Shown: positions 1 to 7,705, numbered from the stretch's first letter. The stretch: DNA of 64,000 nucleotides from Pedobacter sp. AJM (GCF_002197755.1 NZ_NHOT01000005.1:124001-188000), one strand, 5' to 3'. Notes: a model not told the origin generated them from the letters alone. Made by a program: numbers and translations.

Positions 1-214
1 AAATGCTGCTTAAAATGAGCTGCAGCGGACTGCCTTTCGCGCCTACCACCAGATCAATATCTTTAGAATTGCTTTCCAGTTTATTGCCGATTTGTGTGGA
101 GGCCAGAAAAAGTATCGACAAAATACCTACTCCAAACGCCACCAGGATGATATTTAAAATGGTAGTGAGCGCATTTCCGGATAAGTTTTTTGTACTTAGT
201 TTTAATATGTTCAT
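1..214 (-). CDS. ABC transporter permease, FtsX/MacB-like, N-terminal part (runs off window)
   Basis: This reading frame starts with an ATG at 212-214 that overlaps the TGA stop of the ATPase gene (ATGA), and it stays open to the left edge. The 71 visible residues begin MNILKLSTKNLSGNALTTIL, followed by a hydrophobic segment (about residues 20-42) and then a periplasmic stretch with the motif DIDLVVGAKGSPLQLILSS. A short cytosolic N-terminus, one membrane helix and the beginning of a large periplasmic domain are typical of FtsX/MacB/LolE-type permeases. The translational overlap with a LolD-like ATPase says they form one transporter. The substrate cannot be told; only the first sixth or so of the protein is present. 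Confidence 0.85.
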   Translation of the reverse strand, partial: MNILKLSTKNLSGNALTTILNIILVAFGVGILSILFLASTQIGNKLESNSKDIDLVVGAKGSPLQLILSSI

Positions 215-840
215 GATAATAGATATTCTTGACTTAGGCGGTTTCTCACTCTGTTATCATGTGTAGCCACAATTAAAGCCGCGCGGCTTGATGCAGCCTG
301 TTCTGTTAACAATGATATCACATTTTCAGCATTTTCGTCATCCAGGCTGGAGGTTGGTTCATCAGCAATCAGCACCGAGGGATGATTAACCAATGCCCTT
401 GCGATAGAAACCCGCTGCAGCTGCCCCTGGCTTAACTCACTTGCAAAATTTTTGGCTTTGCCAGCTAGCCCCAGCGTATCCAGCAACATCAGAATCCGCT
501 TTCCGTCCACAGGTAAACCTGCAAAGGAAGAAGCAATAGCAATATTATCATAGATGTTTAAAGTCTTGATCAGGTGTGGCCGCTGGAAAACAACACCTAT
601 TTTCTGCCCCCTGAACTGATCGGTTTTTTTAGGAGACAAAGCATACAGATTGGTACCATCAATTTGTACATGTCCGCTCTTTGGTTTCAATAAACCAGCC
701 AGGATATGAAGTAAAGTTGTTTTTCCGCTACCAGACGATCCAAGTAACAACCATTGTTCCTGATCTTTAATTTCCCAGTCGGGAAACTGCATCGATGGTG
801 CCTGGTGATATTGATGAACTAGAGATTGGATGCTGATCAT
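211..840 (-). CDS. ABC transporter ATP-binding protein (LolD/MacB class)
   Basis: A 209-residue nucleotide-binding subunit that would drive the FtsX-type permease encoded immediately downstream. Walker A is GSSGSGKTT near residue 34, the ABC signature is LSQGQLQRVSIARAL near residue 136, and Walker B with D-loop is VLIADEPTSSLDD near residue 156, followed by the switch histidine in VATHDNR. The length is that of a stand-alone LolD-type ATPase. Its start overlaps the stop of the small upstream gene (837-840) and its stop overlaps the permease start (211-214), so the three genes are translationally coupled. The family moves lipoproteins, peptides or small hydrophobic molecules from the inner membrane; nothing here identifies the cargo. 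Confidence 0.93.
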   Translation of the reverse strand: MISIQSLVHQYHQAPSMQFPDWEIKDQEQWLLLGSSGSGKTTLLHILAGLLKPKSGHVQIDGTNLYALSPKKTDQFRGQKIGVVFQRPHLIKTLNIYDNIAIASSFAGLPVDGKRILMLLDTLGLAGKAKNFASELSQGQLQRVSIARALVNHPSVLIADEPTSSLDDENAENVISLLTEQAASSRAALIVATHDNRVRNRLSQEYLLS

Positions 841-989
841 AATTTGTGACGTGAGATTAAACGGATATTTTTAATGGCATAACGGCGATAAATTTCCTGC
901 CCGTCGTTGGTTGCGTGCCGGCAGGCGGGGTTCATCATGCAGATTGCGCTCAGGGCAGTGATAAATAAAACTTTAATCTTTCTGTTCAT
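837..989 (-). CDS. small protein with hydrophobic N-terminus, leader gene of the ABC operon
   Basis: The ATG at 987-989 gives a 50-residue product beginning MNRKIKVLFITALSAICMMN, with a signal-like hydrophobic segment and then PACRHATNDG and a basic tail ending IRLISRHKL. A longer frame from 1046 is possible, but the 989 start puts the hydrophobic stretch at the N-terminus. The stop overlaps the ATPase start by four bases, which argues that it is translated. No family is recognised. It contains two cysteines and two histidines, and it lies next to a MerC-like gene and a metal chaperone, so metal binding is possible but not shown. Confidence 0.5.
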   Translation of the reverse strand: MNRKIKVLFITALSAICMMNPACRHATNDGQEIYRRYAIKNIRLISRHKL

Positions 990-1050
990 GGCTGCAAATA
1001 TATTTTGTTTTCTTTTTAGAAGGATGTTAAATCGAAATTGATACAAAAAA

Positions 1051-1431
1051 TTAATGTGTACAACTCTTGCTCAGTCTGATGTTCAGAAAATGCGCAAAGG
1101 CAATGGCGAAACCTCCGGCCGGAATCAGTATGGGTTCCAGCACATCTATTCCCGCAAAATGCCCGGTAAAGATGAATATAAAACCCATAATCAGGATCAT
1201 AATGGGTAGTTTCCGGCGATGCGTATTCCTGTATGATTTACTTAAAGACCATATGCCTAAAACCATCGAAAATAAAATCATGGAGATTTCAATAATGGGA
1301 TGCGCCAGAAATTCCAGTCCCCATAACGGCAATAAGGTTAAAATAAAAGGAAGCAGTGCACAATGTATGGCACAGGCAGTAGATGCGGTAATCCCGAGCT
1401 TATCGAGGTTTATAGCTTTGATCATTTTCAT
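1051..1431 (-). CDS. MerC-domain inner-membrane protein
   Basis: 126 residues with about four predicted membrane helices. The first helix carries the cysteine pair of MerC-type proteins (TASTACAIHCALLP, near residues 16-28, a CxxxC arrangement), and the C-terminus ends SKSCTH with another Cys and His. MerC proteins move mercuric or other soft/transition metal ions across the inner membrane. In Bacteroidota the domain is often beside zinc-responsive genes and need not mean mercury resistance; there is no merR, merA or merP here. The gene diverges from the COG0523 GTPase and shares with it an 82-bp control region holding two inverted repeats. A second in-frame ATG lies at 1423-1425, so the exact start is uncertain by two codons. 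Confidence 0.8.
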   Translation of the reverse strand: MKMIKAINLDKLGITASTACAIHCALLPFILTLLPLWGLEFLAHPIIEISMILFSMVLGIWSLSKSYRNTHRRKLPIMILIMGFIFIFTGHFAGIDVLEPILIPAGGFAIAFAHFLNIRLSKSCTH

Positions 1432-1446
1432 AAGTGATTACTGATA

Positions 1447-1454
1447 CAAATATA
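1447..1454 (-). promoter_or_regulatory. candidate -7 element for the MerC-like gene
   Basis: On the minus strand this reads TATATTTG, matching the Bacteroidota -7 consensus TAnnTTTG, 16 bases upstream of the ATG at 1431. No clear -33 element is seen, so the assignment rests on the -7 box and its position. Confidence 0.4.
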
Positions 1455-1457
1455 AAA

Positions 1458-1470
1458 GCAATATTGTTGC
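1458..1470. promoter_or_regulatory. candidate metal-regulator operator, copy 1 (GCAA-N5-TTGC)
   Basis: The sequence GCAATATTGTTGC is an inverted repeat of GCAA around five bases. It overlaps the TTG (1467-1469) that would be the -33 element of the COG0523 gene and sits just upstream of the -7 box of the divergent MerC-like gene, a position suited to repressing both. A second copy with the same half-sites and spacing lies at 1495-1507. A Zur- or Fur-family regulator is an inference from the neighbouring genes. Confidence 0.5.
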
Positions 1471-1495
1471 ATTATTAAAATTGTAGTTATATTTG
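1467..1495 (+). promoter_or_regulatory. candidate promoter of the COG0523 gene
   Basis: TTG at 1467-1469 and TATATTTG at 1488-1495 are separated by 18 bases, close to the Bacteroidota TTTG-N19-TAnnTTTG arrangement. Transcription would begin near 1500, about 14 bases before the ATG at 1514. Both elements touch one of the two GCAA-N5-TTGC repeats. Confidence 0.5.
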
Positions 1496-1507
1496 CAACT
1501 TAATTGC
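1495..1507. promoter_or_regulatory. candidate metal-regulator operator, copy 2 (GCAA-N5-TTGC)
   Basis: GCAACTTAATTGC repeats the half-sites and spacing of the copy at 1458-1470, 37 bp away. Both copies are followed by ATTATTA, so an 11-bp direct repeat (TTGCATTATTA) is present as well. It covers the expected transcription start and the region just before the ATG at 1514, so a bound repressor would block RNA polymerase. Confidence 0.5.
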
Positions 1508-1513
1508 ATTATT

Positions 1514-2713
1514 ATGATAAAGAGATTGCCTGTAACCGTATTAAGCGGTTTTTTGGGAAGTGGTAAAACCACCTTACTTAACGCCATTTTAAAAAATAAA
1601 CAAGGTTTGAAAGTCGCGGTGATTGTAAATGACATGAGCGAAATCAACATCGACGCGCAACTGGTTAATCGTGAAGGAAGTTTATCTAAAACAGAAGAAA
1701 AACTGGTGGAAATGAGCAATGGCTGCATCTGCTGTACCCTAAGGGAAGACCTGATGCTGGAGGTGGAAAAACTGGCCAGAGAAAACAGATTTGATTATTT
1801 ACTGATTGAAAGCAGTGGCATATCCGAACCGATTCCGGTTGCACAAACTTTCTCTTTTGTGGATGAAGCATCAAATATCGATTTGGGCAGGTTCAGCTAT
1901 CTGGACACCATGGTTACGGTGGTTGATGCATCTAATTTCTACCGGGATTTTGGTACCGCCGAAATATTGCTGGACAGAAACTGGGCCGATGATTCGGCAG
2001 ATAAAAGAACCATTGTTAACCTGTTAACGGATCAGATTGAATTTGCAGATGTCATCCTGATCAACAAACTGGATCTGGTAACGACTCATGACGCCAATTT
2101 AATTGAAGCTTTAATTAAAAAATTAAACCCAAAGGCCAAAATTCACCGGACAGTTTTTAGTGAACTGGATCCGGCATGCGTTTTAAATACCAATCTGTTT
2201 AATTTCGAAGAGGCTTCTGCAGGTACAGCCTGGAAAAATGAACTGGATCAAGTTCATGTGCCTGAAACAGAAGAATATGGCATCAGTTCCACTGTTTTTA
2301 CAGCAAAAAGGCCTTTCCATCCGGAACGATTCTGGAATTACCTCAACCAGGAGTTTCCGACAAATATTATCCGTTCAAAAGGTATTTTCTGGATAGCTGC
2401 CATGCGCAATGTGGCCATCAATTTCTCGCAGGCCGGCGGTTCGTTAAGAATAGAATATGCAGGTGCCTGGTGGGCAAGCATGAATGAAGCCGAAAGAAAT
2501 AGTCATGATGATTACCTTGAAAATAAAGAAATGATTATTAGCAACTGGGATCCGATTTTTGGCGACAGGCAAACAGAACTGGTTTTTATCGGACAGGAAC
2601 TTGATATCGAGGCTTTAAAAAATGAGCTGGAGAAATGTTTAATTACCGATTCAGAAATCGGGGCCTACCGAAATAATTTGCTTTTTGAAAATCCTTTTAA
2701 GCAGGTAATCTGA
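1514..2713 (+). CDS. COG0523-family GTPase, CobW/ZigA-type metal chaperone
   Basis: About 399 residues from the ATG at 1514; a longer reading from TTG at 1493 would run into the operator and is less likely. The N-terminus carries the P-loop SGFLGSGKTTLLN near residue 10, then the family's metal-binding CxCC motif (SNGCICCTLREDL, near residue 67), ESSGISEP, and the guanine-recognition motif NKLD near residue 185. The C-terminal CobW_C domain (about residues 265-395) is present. Members of this family deliver Zn or other metals to client enzymes, using GTP hydrolysis, often under zinc starvation. The divergent MerC-like gene, twin operators and following TonB receptor fit a zinc-limitation role, but the metal itself is inferred. 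Confidence 0.9.
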   Translation: MIKRLPVTVLSGFLGSGKTTLLNAILKNKQGLKVAVIVNDMSEINIDAQLVNREGSLSKTEEKLVEMSNGCICCTLREDLMLEVEKLARENRFDYLLIESSGISEPIPVAQTFSFVDEASNIDLGRFSYLDTMVTVVDASNFYRDFGTAEILLDRNWADDSADKRTIVNLLTDQIEFADVILINKLDLVTTHDANLIEALIKKLNPKAKIHRTVFSELDPACVLNTNLFNFEEASAGTAWKNELDQVHVPETEEYGISSTVFTAKRPFHPERFWNYLNQEFPTNIIRSKGIFWIAAMRNVAINFSQAGGSLRIEYAGAWWASMNEAERNSHDDYLENKEMIISNWDPIFGDRQTELVFIGQELDIEALKNELEKCLITDSEIGAYRNNLLFENPFKQVI

Positions 2714-2741
2714 CATATCGACTAAATTCTAAAAATAAAAT

Positions 2742-2771
2742 TTGCTTAGTTTAAAATTAAATTTAGATTTG
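2742..2771 (+). promoter_or_regulatory. promoter of the TonB receptor gene
   Basis: TTG at 2742-2744 (within TTTG at 2741-2744) and TAGATTTG at 2764-2771 are separated by 19 bases, an essentially perfect match to the Bacteroidota promoter TTTG-N19-TAnnTTTG. The start of transcription would be near 2776-2778, 23-25 bases before the ATG at 2801. The -7 box lies inside the palindrome at 2752-2787. Confidence 0.7.
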
Positions 2772-2787
2772 TCTAAATTTAATTTTA
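2752..2787. promoter_or_regulatory. 36-bp palindrome over the TonB receptor promoter, candidate operator
   Basis: Two perfect 16-base arms (2752-2767 and 2772-2787) flank the four-base loop TTTG. The core TTTAGATTTGTCTAAA resembles metalloregulator boxes of the DtxR/MntR type (TTTAG...CTAAA). It covers the -7 element and the transcription start, so binding there should block expression. It differs from the GCAA-N5-TTGC repeats upstream of the previous gene, so a different regulator is likely. A role only as an RNA hairpin in the leader is less likely because the left arm lies upstream of the start site. Confidence 0.6.
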
Positions 2788-2800
2788 GATAAACTGAATT

Positions 2801-5254
2801 ATGAAATGTATACTGTCGCTGCTCTTTACCCTTTTTTCTACATTGGTCTTTGGGCAAACCAGAACCATTAGTGGCCGCATTACCAGCGAAAAGATACCAT
2901 TGGAAAACATAACCGTTAAAATACAGGGTACCGGTCAGTCTACAACATCAAATCATTTGGGTCAGTACACACTTAATTATAAAGGAAACGAAGCGGTATT
3001 GGTTCAGTTTTCTGGTGTTGGATTTCAGTCTGAAATGGTGAGACTATCAGTCAGCGGAAACAGCTTTCAGTACGACATCAACCTGAAAGCCCAGGCGGCT
3101 GATTTAAACGATGTGGTCATTACCGGCGTGAATAGGGCGACAGCATTGCGGAAAAGCCCGGTACCGATTGCTGTTTTATCCAAAAAAAACATGGATCAGC
3201 AGGTAAATACCAATTTAATAGATGCCATTGTTAAAGGAATTCCCGGCGTTACGGCAGTAACCACCGGGCCAAATGTTTCCAAGCCATTCATTCGCGGATT
3301 GGGTTACAATCGTGTACTTACCTTGTATGACGGACTGAGGCAGGAAGGCCAGCAATGGGGAGACGAGCATGGTATAGAGGTGGACGAATATGGGATTTCG
3401 AGAGCAGAAGTGGTAAAAGGTCCGGCCAGTTTAACTTATGGATCTGATGCCCTGGCTGGGGTGATCAATATGATTCCATTGAACCCTGCATTGGAAAATA
3501 AAAAATTGGTGGGTGATTTCACCACTAACTACCAAAGCAATAATGGGCTGGTTGCCGCCTCGCTGGGCCTGGCTTATCGAAAAGAAGACTGGAAATATAC
3601 CTTCAGGGCCAGTGGAAAAACCGCACATAATTACCAGAACAAGGTTGACGGACTGGTTTACGGAACAGCTTTTAGAGAATATAATTTATCAGCAGGTGCA
3701 AGGGTAGATAAAAACTGGGGCTATTCCAAAACGGCAGTTACATATTATGATAACCTGATGGAAATTCCGGATGGGAGCAGGGATTCACTCAGTAGAAAAT
3801 TTACCACACAGATACTTGATGATGGCGATGACATCAAGAACCGCCCGATAGTACCTGAAAGCGCATTAAATAGTTACAGGATCAACCCTTTGCACCAGCA
3901 TATCCAGCATTTCAGATTGTACAACACCAGTCAGTTCAAGCTTGGTAACGGTGATTTAAATGTGCTTATTGGTGGCCAGCAAAGTATTCGCCGTGAATAT
4001 AATCATCCAACAATGCCTGGCCAGGCTGGTTTATATGTGGTGCTGAATACCTTTAATTATGATCTTAAATATAACCTGCCGGATTTTTCAGGCATTCAAA
4101 GCACTTTAGGCATAAATGGAATGCTCCAGGGCAACAGGAGTAAGGCGGCGACCGATTTTCCCATTCCGGATTATGACCTGTTTGATATCGGTGCCTTTTA
4201 TTTTGCCCGTAAATCATTTGGAAAAATAGATATCTCAGGTGGCTTAAGGGTAGATCGGCGACACATCAGCTGGAATAATTTTTATGTGGGTACGGATCCG
4301 CAGACTGGTTTTGGTAAAAAAGTTACCGACACTGATCCCCATGGCGATTTACAATTCCCTGCATTCAGTAAGAATTATTATGGCCTGTCCGGAAGCCTTG
4401 GACTTACCTACAATGTATCAGAAAAACTATTAATCAAAGCCAATATTGCCCGTGGTTACCGCGCGCCGAATATTACCGAAATCGGCTCAAACGGACTTGA
4501 TCCTGGCGCACACATTGTTTACCTGGGCAACAGAACATTTAAACCAGAATTTAACCTGCAACAGGATCTGGGTATCATTGCCTACCTGAAAGATGCTGAT
4601 CTGAGCCTGGAAGTATTCAATAATGATATTCAGAATTACATTTATCAGTCGCGCTTAACAGATGATAATGGCAACCCGGTGGTGATTGTGCCCGGTAATT
4701 TAACGTACCAGTACCAGCAATCAAAGGCCAGGCTTTATGGTGCTGAGTTCAGCATCAATCTTCACCCTTCACAGTTTAAATGGTTAAATTTTAATAATAG
4801 CCTGGCTTATGTGGTTGGTTTGAATAAAAATAAAACCTTGCTAGATCTTCACGGTCAGGATGCGAAGTATTTACCTTTTATTCCACCCCTGCAAATCCGT
4901 TCTGAACTGAAAGCAACTGCTCAGCATCCCATCGGTTTTTTAAACCAGCCTTATGTTAAGATAGATGCGGCTATTTTTGCTGATCAAAACAGGTTTTATG
5001 CATTGGATAATACCGAAACCTTTACCAAAGGCTATACCCTGATTAATCTGGGGATCGGCTCTACCATCAAATCCAAAAAGGAAAAAACACTGATGGATAT
5101 TTTTATACAAGTGGATAACATATTCAATGTGGCTTATCAGTCACACCTGAACCGCCTTAAATATTTTGAATATTATAACGCCACGCCAGGTGGAAGATCA
5201 GGCATTTATAATATGGGTAGAAACATCAGCTTTAAAATGATTGTTCCGTTTTAA
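2801..5254 (+). CDS. TonB-dependent outer-membrane receptor with N-terminal CarboxypepD-regulatory-like domain
   Basis: 817 residues. Signal peptide MKCILSLLFTLFSTLVFGQ, a beta-sandwich carboxypeptidase-regulatory-like domain (about residues 20-95, RTISGRITSEKIPLENITVK), a plug domain (about 115-230, with IPGVTAVTTGPNVSKPFIRG and the end motif GPASLTYGSDALAGVINM), then a 22-strand-type barrel ending in an aromatic-rich segment with terminal phenylalanine (ISFKMIVPF). The family takes up metal chelates, vitamins or glycans using the proton-motive force through TonB. No SusD-like partner follows, so glycan uptake is unlikely. The plug sequence and the nearby COG0523 gene suggest a metal receptor such as zinc, but haem or a siderophore cannot be excluded. 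Confidence 0.92.
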   Translation: MKCILSLLFTLFSTLVFGQTRTISGRITSEKIPLENITVKIQGTGQSTTSNHLGQYTLNYKGNEAVLVQFSGVGFQSEMVRLSVSGNSFQYDINLKAQAADLNDVVITGVNRATALRKSPVPIAVLSKKNMDQQVNTNLIDAIVKGIPGVTAVTTGPNVSKPFIRGLGYNRVLTLYDGLRQEGQQWGDEHGIEVDEYGISRAEVVKGPASLTYGSDALAGVINMIPLNPALENKKLVGDFTTNYQSNNGLVAASLGLAYRKEDWKYTFRASGKTAHNYQNKVDGLVYGTAFREYNLSAGARVDKNWGYSKTAVTYYDNLMEIPDGSRDSLSRKFTTQILDDGDDIKNRPIVPESALNSYRINPLHQHIQHFRLYNTSQFKLGNGDLNVLIGGQQSIRREYNHPTMPGQAGLYVVLNTFNYDLKYNLPDFSGIQSTLGINGMLQGNRSKAATDFPIPDYDLFDIGAFYFARKSFGKIDISGGLRVDRRHISWNNFYVGTDPQTGFGKKVTDTDPHGDLQFPAFSKNYYGLSGSLGLTYNVSEKLLIKANIARGYRAPNITEIGSNGLDPGAHIVYLGNRTFKPEFNLQQDLGIIAYLKDADLSLEVFNNDIQNYIYQSRLTDDNGNPVVIVPGNLTYQYQQSKARLYGAEFSINLHPSQFKWLNFNNSLAYVVGLNKNKTLLDLHGQDAKYLPFIPPLQIRSELKATAQHPIGFLNQPYVKIDAAIFADQNRFYALDNTETFTKGYTLINLGIGSTIKSKKEKTLMDIFIQVDNIFNVAYQSHLNRLKYFEYYNATPGGRSGIYNMGRNISFKMIVPF

Positions 5255-5310
5255 CTGAACTTGAAATCAGCAGGGTGAATATGTTGCCGATTTTTCTATA
5301 TTTATACCTT

Positions 5311-5751
5311 ATGGAAGAATCATTAAGTGAACAGAGACTGGCTTTTTTAAGGCAATCTGTTGGAAAAGTCATGACCAATTCACCATCAAACTATATGAAC
5401 TGGCTGGCTCCCGTATTGGTTAAAGCAGAAAGTGGTGTATTGGTTTGCAGGTATACCATTCGAAAGGAAATGACAAATCCGTACCAGATTTTACATGGCG
5501 GTGTAACTGCCGGAATTATTGACGATTTAATTGGTGCAACAGTGTACACCATGGGCATGAATGATCGGTATACCACAGTAAATAACTATATAGATTACTT
5601 TGCCCCGGCAGCAGAAGGCGATGAGATTGTGGCCGAAACAGCAGTTGTTAAACGGGGGAGAACCATTTTAAATTTACAATGTGAAGTGTTTTTACCTTCA
5701 AGAAAACGGCTGATTGCTAAAGGCTATTCCAATATGTTAAACATAGGTTAA
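5311..5751 (+). CDS. PaaI-type hotdog-fold acyl-CoA thioesterase
   Basis: 146 residues from the ATG at 5311 (MEESLSEQRLAFLRQSVGK); an upstream in-frame start at 5275 adds a hydrophobic stretch foreign to the family. The hotdog-fold signature LHGGVTAGIIDDLIGATVYT (near residues 65-84) holds the HGG motif and the acidic catalytic residue expected of PaaI-type thioesterases. Such enzymes hydrolyse phenylacetyl-CoA-like or other acyl-CoA esters in the cytosol. There is no phenylacetate pathway nearby, so the substrate is unknown. The gene is 56 bases after the TonB receptor and may be read through from it. Confidence 0.85.
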   Translation: MEESLSEQRLAFLRQSVGKVMTNSPSNYMNWLAPVLVKAESGVLVCRYTIRKEMTNPYQILHGGVTAGIIDDLIGATVYTMGMNDRYTTVNNYIDYFAPAAEGDEIVAETAVVKRGRTILNLQCEVFLPSRKRLIAKGYSNMLNIG

Positions 5752-5851
5752 CTTATTCCTGCAGGCTTTGTGATTATTTATTAATTCCTTAAAACTGATG
5801 AAACATTCATTGTGATTTCTTGTTGTATCTTAACCAGAAATATAATGAGCC

Positions 5852-6094
5852 ATGTTAGAAAATTATTCATCCCTGCAATTCATTGTGAGAGGCAAGATTT
5901 TTAAAGGATTTTGCATGCGCATTCAAGACGATTTTCATGAAACTTATGCTGTTGTTTTAGACGGTTACCATTCTTTTTGTATCTGGTTAGACCATAAAAC
6001 AGAAAAATGGTGTGCTTCTAAACATATAGCAATTGAGCCCGATGCGATTGATGAAATTATCAACAGAATTTCAGTTCCGCCGCAAGTTTCTTAA
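5852..6094 (+). CDS. hypothetical 80-residue protein
   Basis: Not recognised. A soluble 80-residue product rich in aromatic residues (VVLDGYHSFCIWLDHKTEKW) with an acidic C-terminal helix (IEPDAIDEIINRI). It has no signal peptide or membrane segment. A terminator-like hairpin follows at 6121-6158, and the frame is uninterrupted with typical host codon use, so it is probably a real gene. It resembles the many short lineage-specific proteins of Sphingobacteriaceae; no function is proposed. Confidence 0.6.
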   Translation: MLENYSSLQFIVRGKIFKGFCMRIQDDFHETYAVVLDGYHSFCIWLDHKTEKWCASKHIAIEPDAIDEIINRISVPPQVS

Positions 6095-6120
6095 ATCCTG
6101 ACCCGAAGTGCTCATCACAT

Positions 6121-6158
6121 AAAAAATCTCTGACCCATACCGGATCAGGGATTTTTTA
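6121..6158. terminator. bidirectional intrinsic terminator
   Basis: AAAAAATCTCTGACCC and GGATCAGGGATTTTTTA form an imperfect stem around ATACC, with A-rich and T-rich flanks that would work in both directions. It separates the + strand 80-residue gene from the convergent gene ending at 6242. Confidence 0.65.
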
Positions 6159-6241
6159 TTTAACACCTTATTAAAATAGAGTGCTACGAGCTGAACTGAT
6201 CAAAAAACAATTTAGCATTCATATGTAAATCATACTGTTAC

Positions 6242-7513
6242 TTAACCAAAAAACAGGTAACAAATGCCAATCGCTGTACATACTCCAACCAAGTCAGCAA
6301 GTAACATTGATCCGATGGCGTAGCGCGTATTTTTAATCTGCACGGATCCAAAATAAACCGCAACAACATAAAAAGTAGTATCAGATGCACCCTGGAAAAT
6401 ACCGGATAACCGGCTTGCAAAAGAATCAGCACCATAGGTTTCCATGGTACTCACCATCATGCCCCTGGCAGCACCGCCACTCAAAGGCCTGATTAATGCC
6501 GTAGGAAGTCCCTCTACAAAACGTGTATCCGTTCCAAAATAAACAAAAACACTTTTAATGGCATTGATCACCACATCGAAAGTACCACTGGTACGCAGTA
6601 AACTGATGGCCACCAGCATGCCCACTAAATAAGGAATAATATTGATTGCCGTTTTAAATCCATCTTTCGCTCCCTCAATAAAAGCATCAAATACATCTAT
6701 TTTTTTATATAAGGCTCCCAATACAATAACCAGGAAAATCAATAAGATTAAGCCGTTGCTTAATATACCGGAGAAAGACTGAATACCAGCGGCATCCAGT
6801 GACCTGATGTAAAGTACCAGGCTGGCGATAACGGCAGATAATCCGAAAATCCAGCCGATAACCACCGGTTGCAGGAGGTTAATTTTCTGTTTAAATGAAA
6901 CAATAAGCATAGCCGCCATGGTACCTACAAAAGTTACAATGAGGCAGGGAATAAAAACATCAGTAGGATTAGAGGCATTTTGTGAAGCCCTGATGGCAAT
7001 TACACTTACCGGAATTAAACTTAAACCAGCTGCATGCAGGCATAAAAACATAATCTGTGCGTTGGAAGCCGTATCCTTTTGCGGATTCAGTTCCTGCAAA
7101 CTTTCCATCGCCTTCAATCCGAAAGGTGTTGCGGCATTATCAAGTCCCAGTAAATTGGCAGAAAAGTTCATGATCATGTGGCCCATGGAAGGATGTCCTT
7201 TTGGAATATCCGGAAATAGCTTAGAGAAAAATGGCCCAACAATTCTGGAGAGCAACCTGATGCCGCCTGCCTTTTCGGCAATACTCATCAAACCCATAAA
7301 CAATGCCAGAATACCAATTAATTTAAGACAAAGTTCTACCGCAACCCAACAGGTTTGAATGATGCCATCCAATTTGAGTGGATTGGCAGCATCATCCGCT
7401 TTCCCAATCACCATCCAGCTGAAAATGTCAGTTTGCCCTAAAAAGAAACACTTTATACCAGCCACTACAATGGCAACGATAATGAATGCAGACCAGATCC
7501 TACTTAATGCCAT
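6242..7513 (-). CDS. fused SpmA/SpmB-type nucleoside-recognition (Gate) domain membrane protein
   Basis: 423 residues with about ten hydrophobic segments. The first half (about residues 1-210) resembles SpmA, including NFSANLLGLDNAATPFGLKA; the second half (about 230-423) resembles SpmB, including LPTALIRPLSGGAARGMM and SDTTFYVVAVYFGSV. In Bacillus these are two proteins linked to spore core dehydration, whereas here they are one chain in an organism that shows no sign of sporulation. The Gate domain occurs in transporters and putative permeases, so an inner-membrane transport role is likely, with unknown substrate. It is a single gene with terminators on its downstream side. Confidence 0.85.
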   Translation of the reverse strand: MALSRIWSAFIIVAIVVAGIKCFFLGQTDIFSWMVIGKADDAANPLKLDGIIQTCWVAVELCLKLIGILALFMGLMSIAEKAGGIRLLSRIVGPFFSKLFPDIPKGHPSMGHMIMNFSANLLGLDNAATPFGLKAMESLQELNPQKDTASNAQIMFLCLHAAGLSLIPVSVIAIRASQNASNPTDVFIPCLIVTFVGTMAAMLIVSFKQKINLLQPVVIGWIFGLSAVIASLVLYIRSLDAAGIQSFSGILSNGLILLIFLVIVLGALYKKIDVFDAFIEGAKDGFKTAINIIPYLVGMLVAISLLRTSGTFDVVINAIKSVFVYFGTDTRFVEGLPTALIRPLSGGAARGMMVSTMETYGADSFASRLSGIFQGASDTTFYVVAVYFGSVQIKNTRYAIGSMLLADLVGVCTAIGICYLFFG

Positions 7514-7632
7514 TGGGTTTGTTTAGTTTATTTTAACGGGATGAAAATAACTTTTTTAAATGAAAGTATAAAAGGGAGTTTAGAGTTTTTAGTCGGGAGT
7601 AGTGAGTTCCAGGTGCATAAAAATCAAAAAGC

Positions 7633-7666
7633 CCATCATCTTTAATTTTTCAAGCAAGGATGATGG
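7633..7666 (-). terminator. intrinsic terminator after the S9 peptidase gene
   Basis: On the minus strand CCATCATC pairs with GATGATGG across an 18-base loop and is followed by GCTTTTTGATTTTTA. It lies 40 bases beyond the stop at 7706. The adjoining stretch 7575-7612 (GGGAGTTTAGAGTTTTTAGT then CGGGAGTAGTGAG) looks like degenerate intergenic repeat. Confidence 0.6.
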
Positions 7667-7705
7667 ACTTATATTCGGTACTGATACTTTCAACCCTGAA
7701 CTAAC

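Noticed and set aside
1051..1431. MerC-like gene taken as mercury resistance
   Set aside because: There is no merR, merT, merP or merA; the setting is that of zinc-type metal handling.
1067..1444. 125-residue frame on the + strand
   Set aside because: It lies antisense over the MerC-like gene, which has clear membrane helices and the family's cysteines; the + frame has no family features.
6918..7358. 146-residue frame on the + strand
   Set aside because: Shadow of the SpmA/SpmB-type membrane protein gene on the minus strand; low-complexity hydrophobic antisense product.
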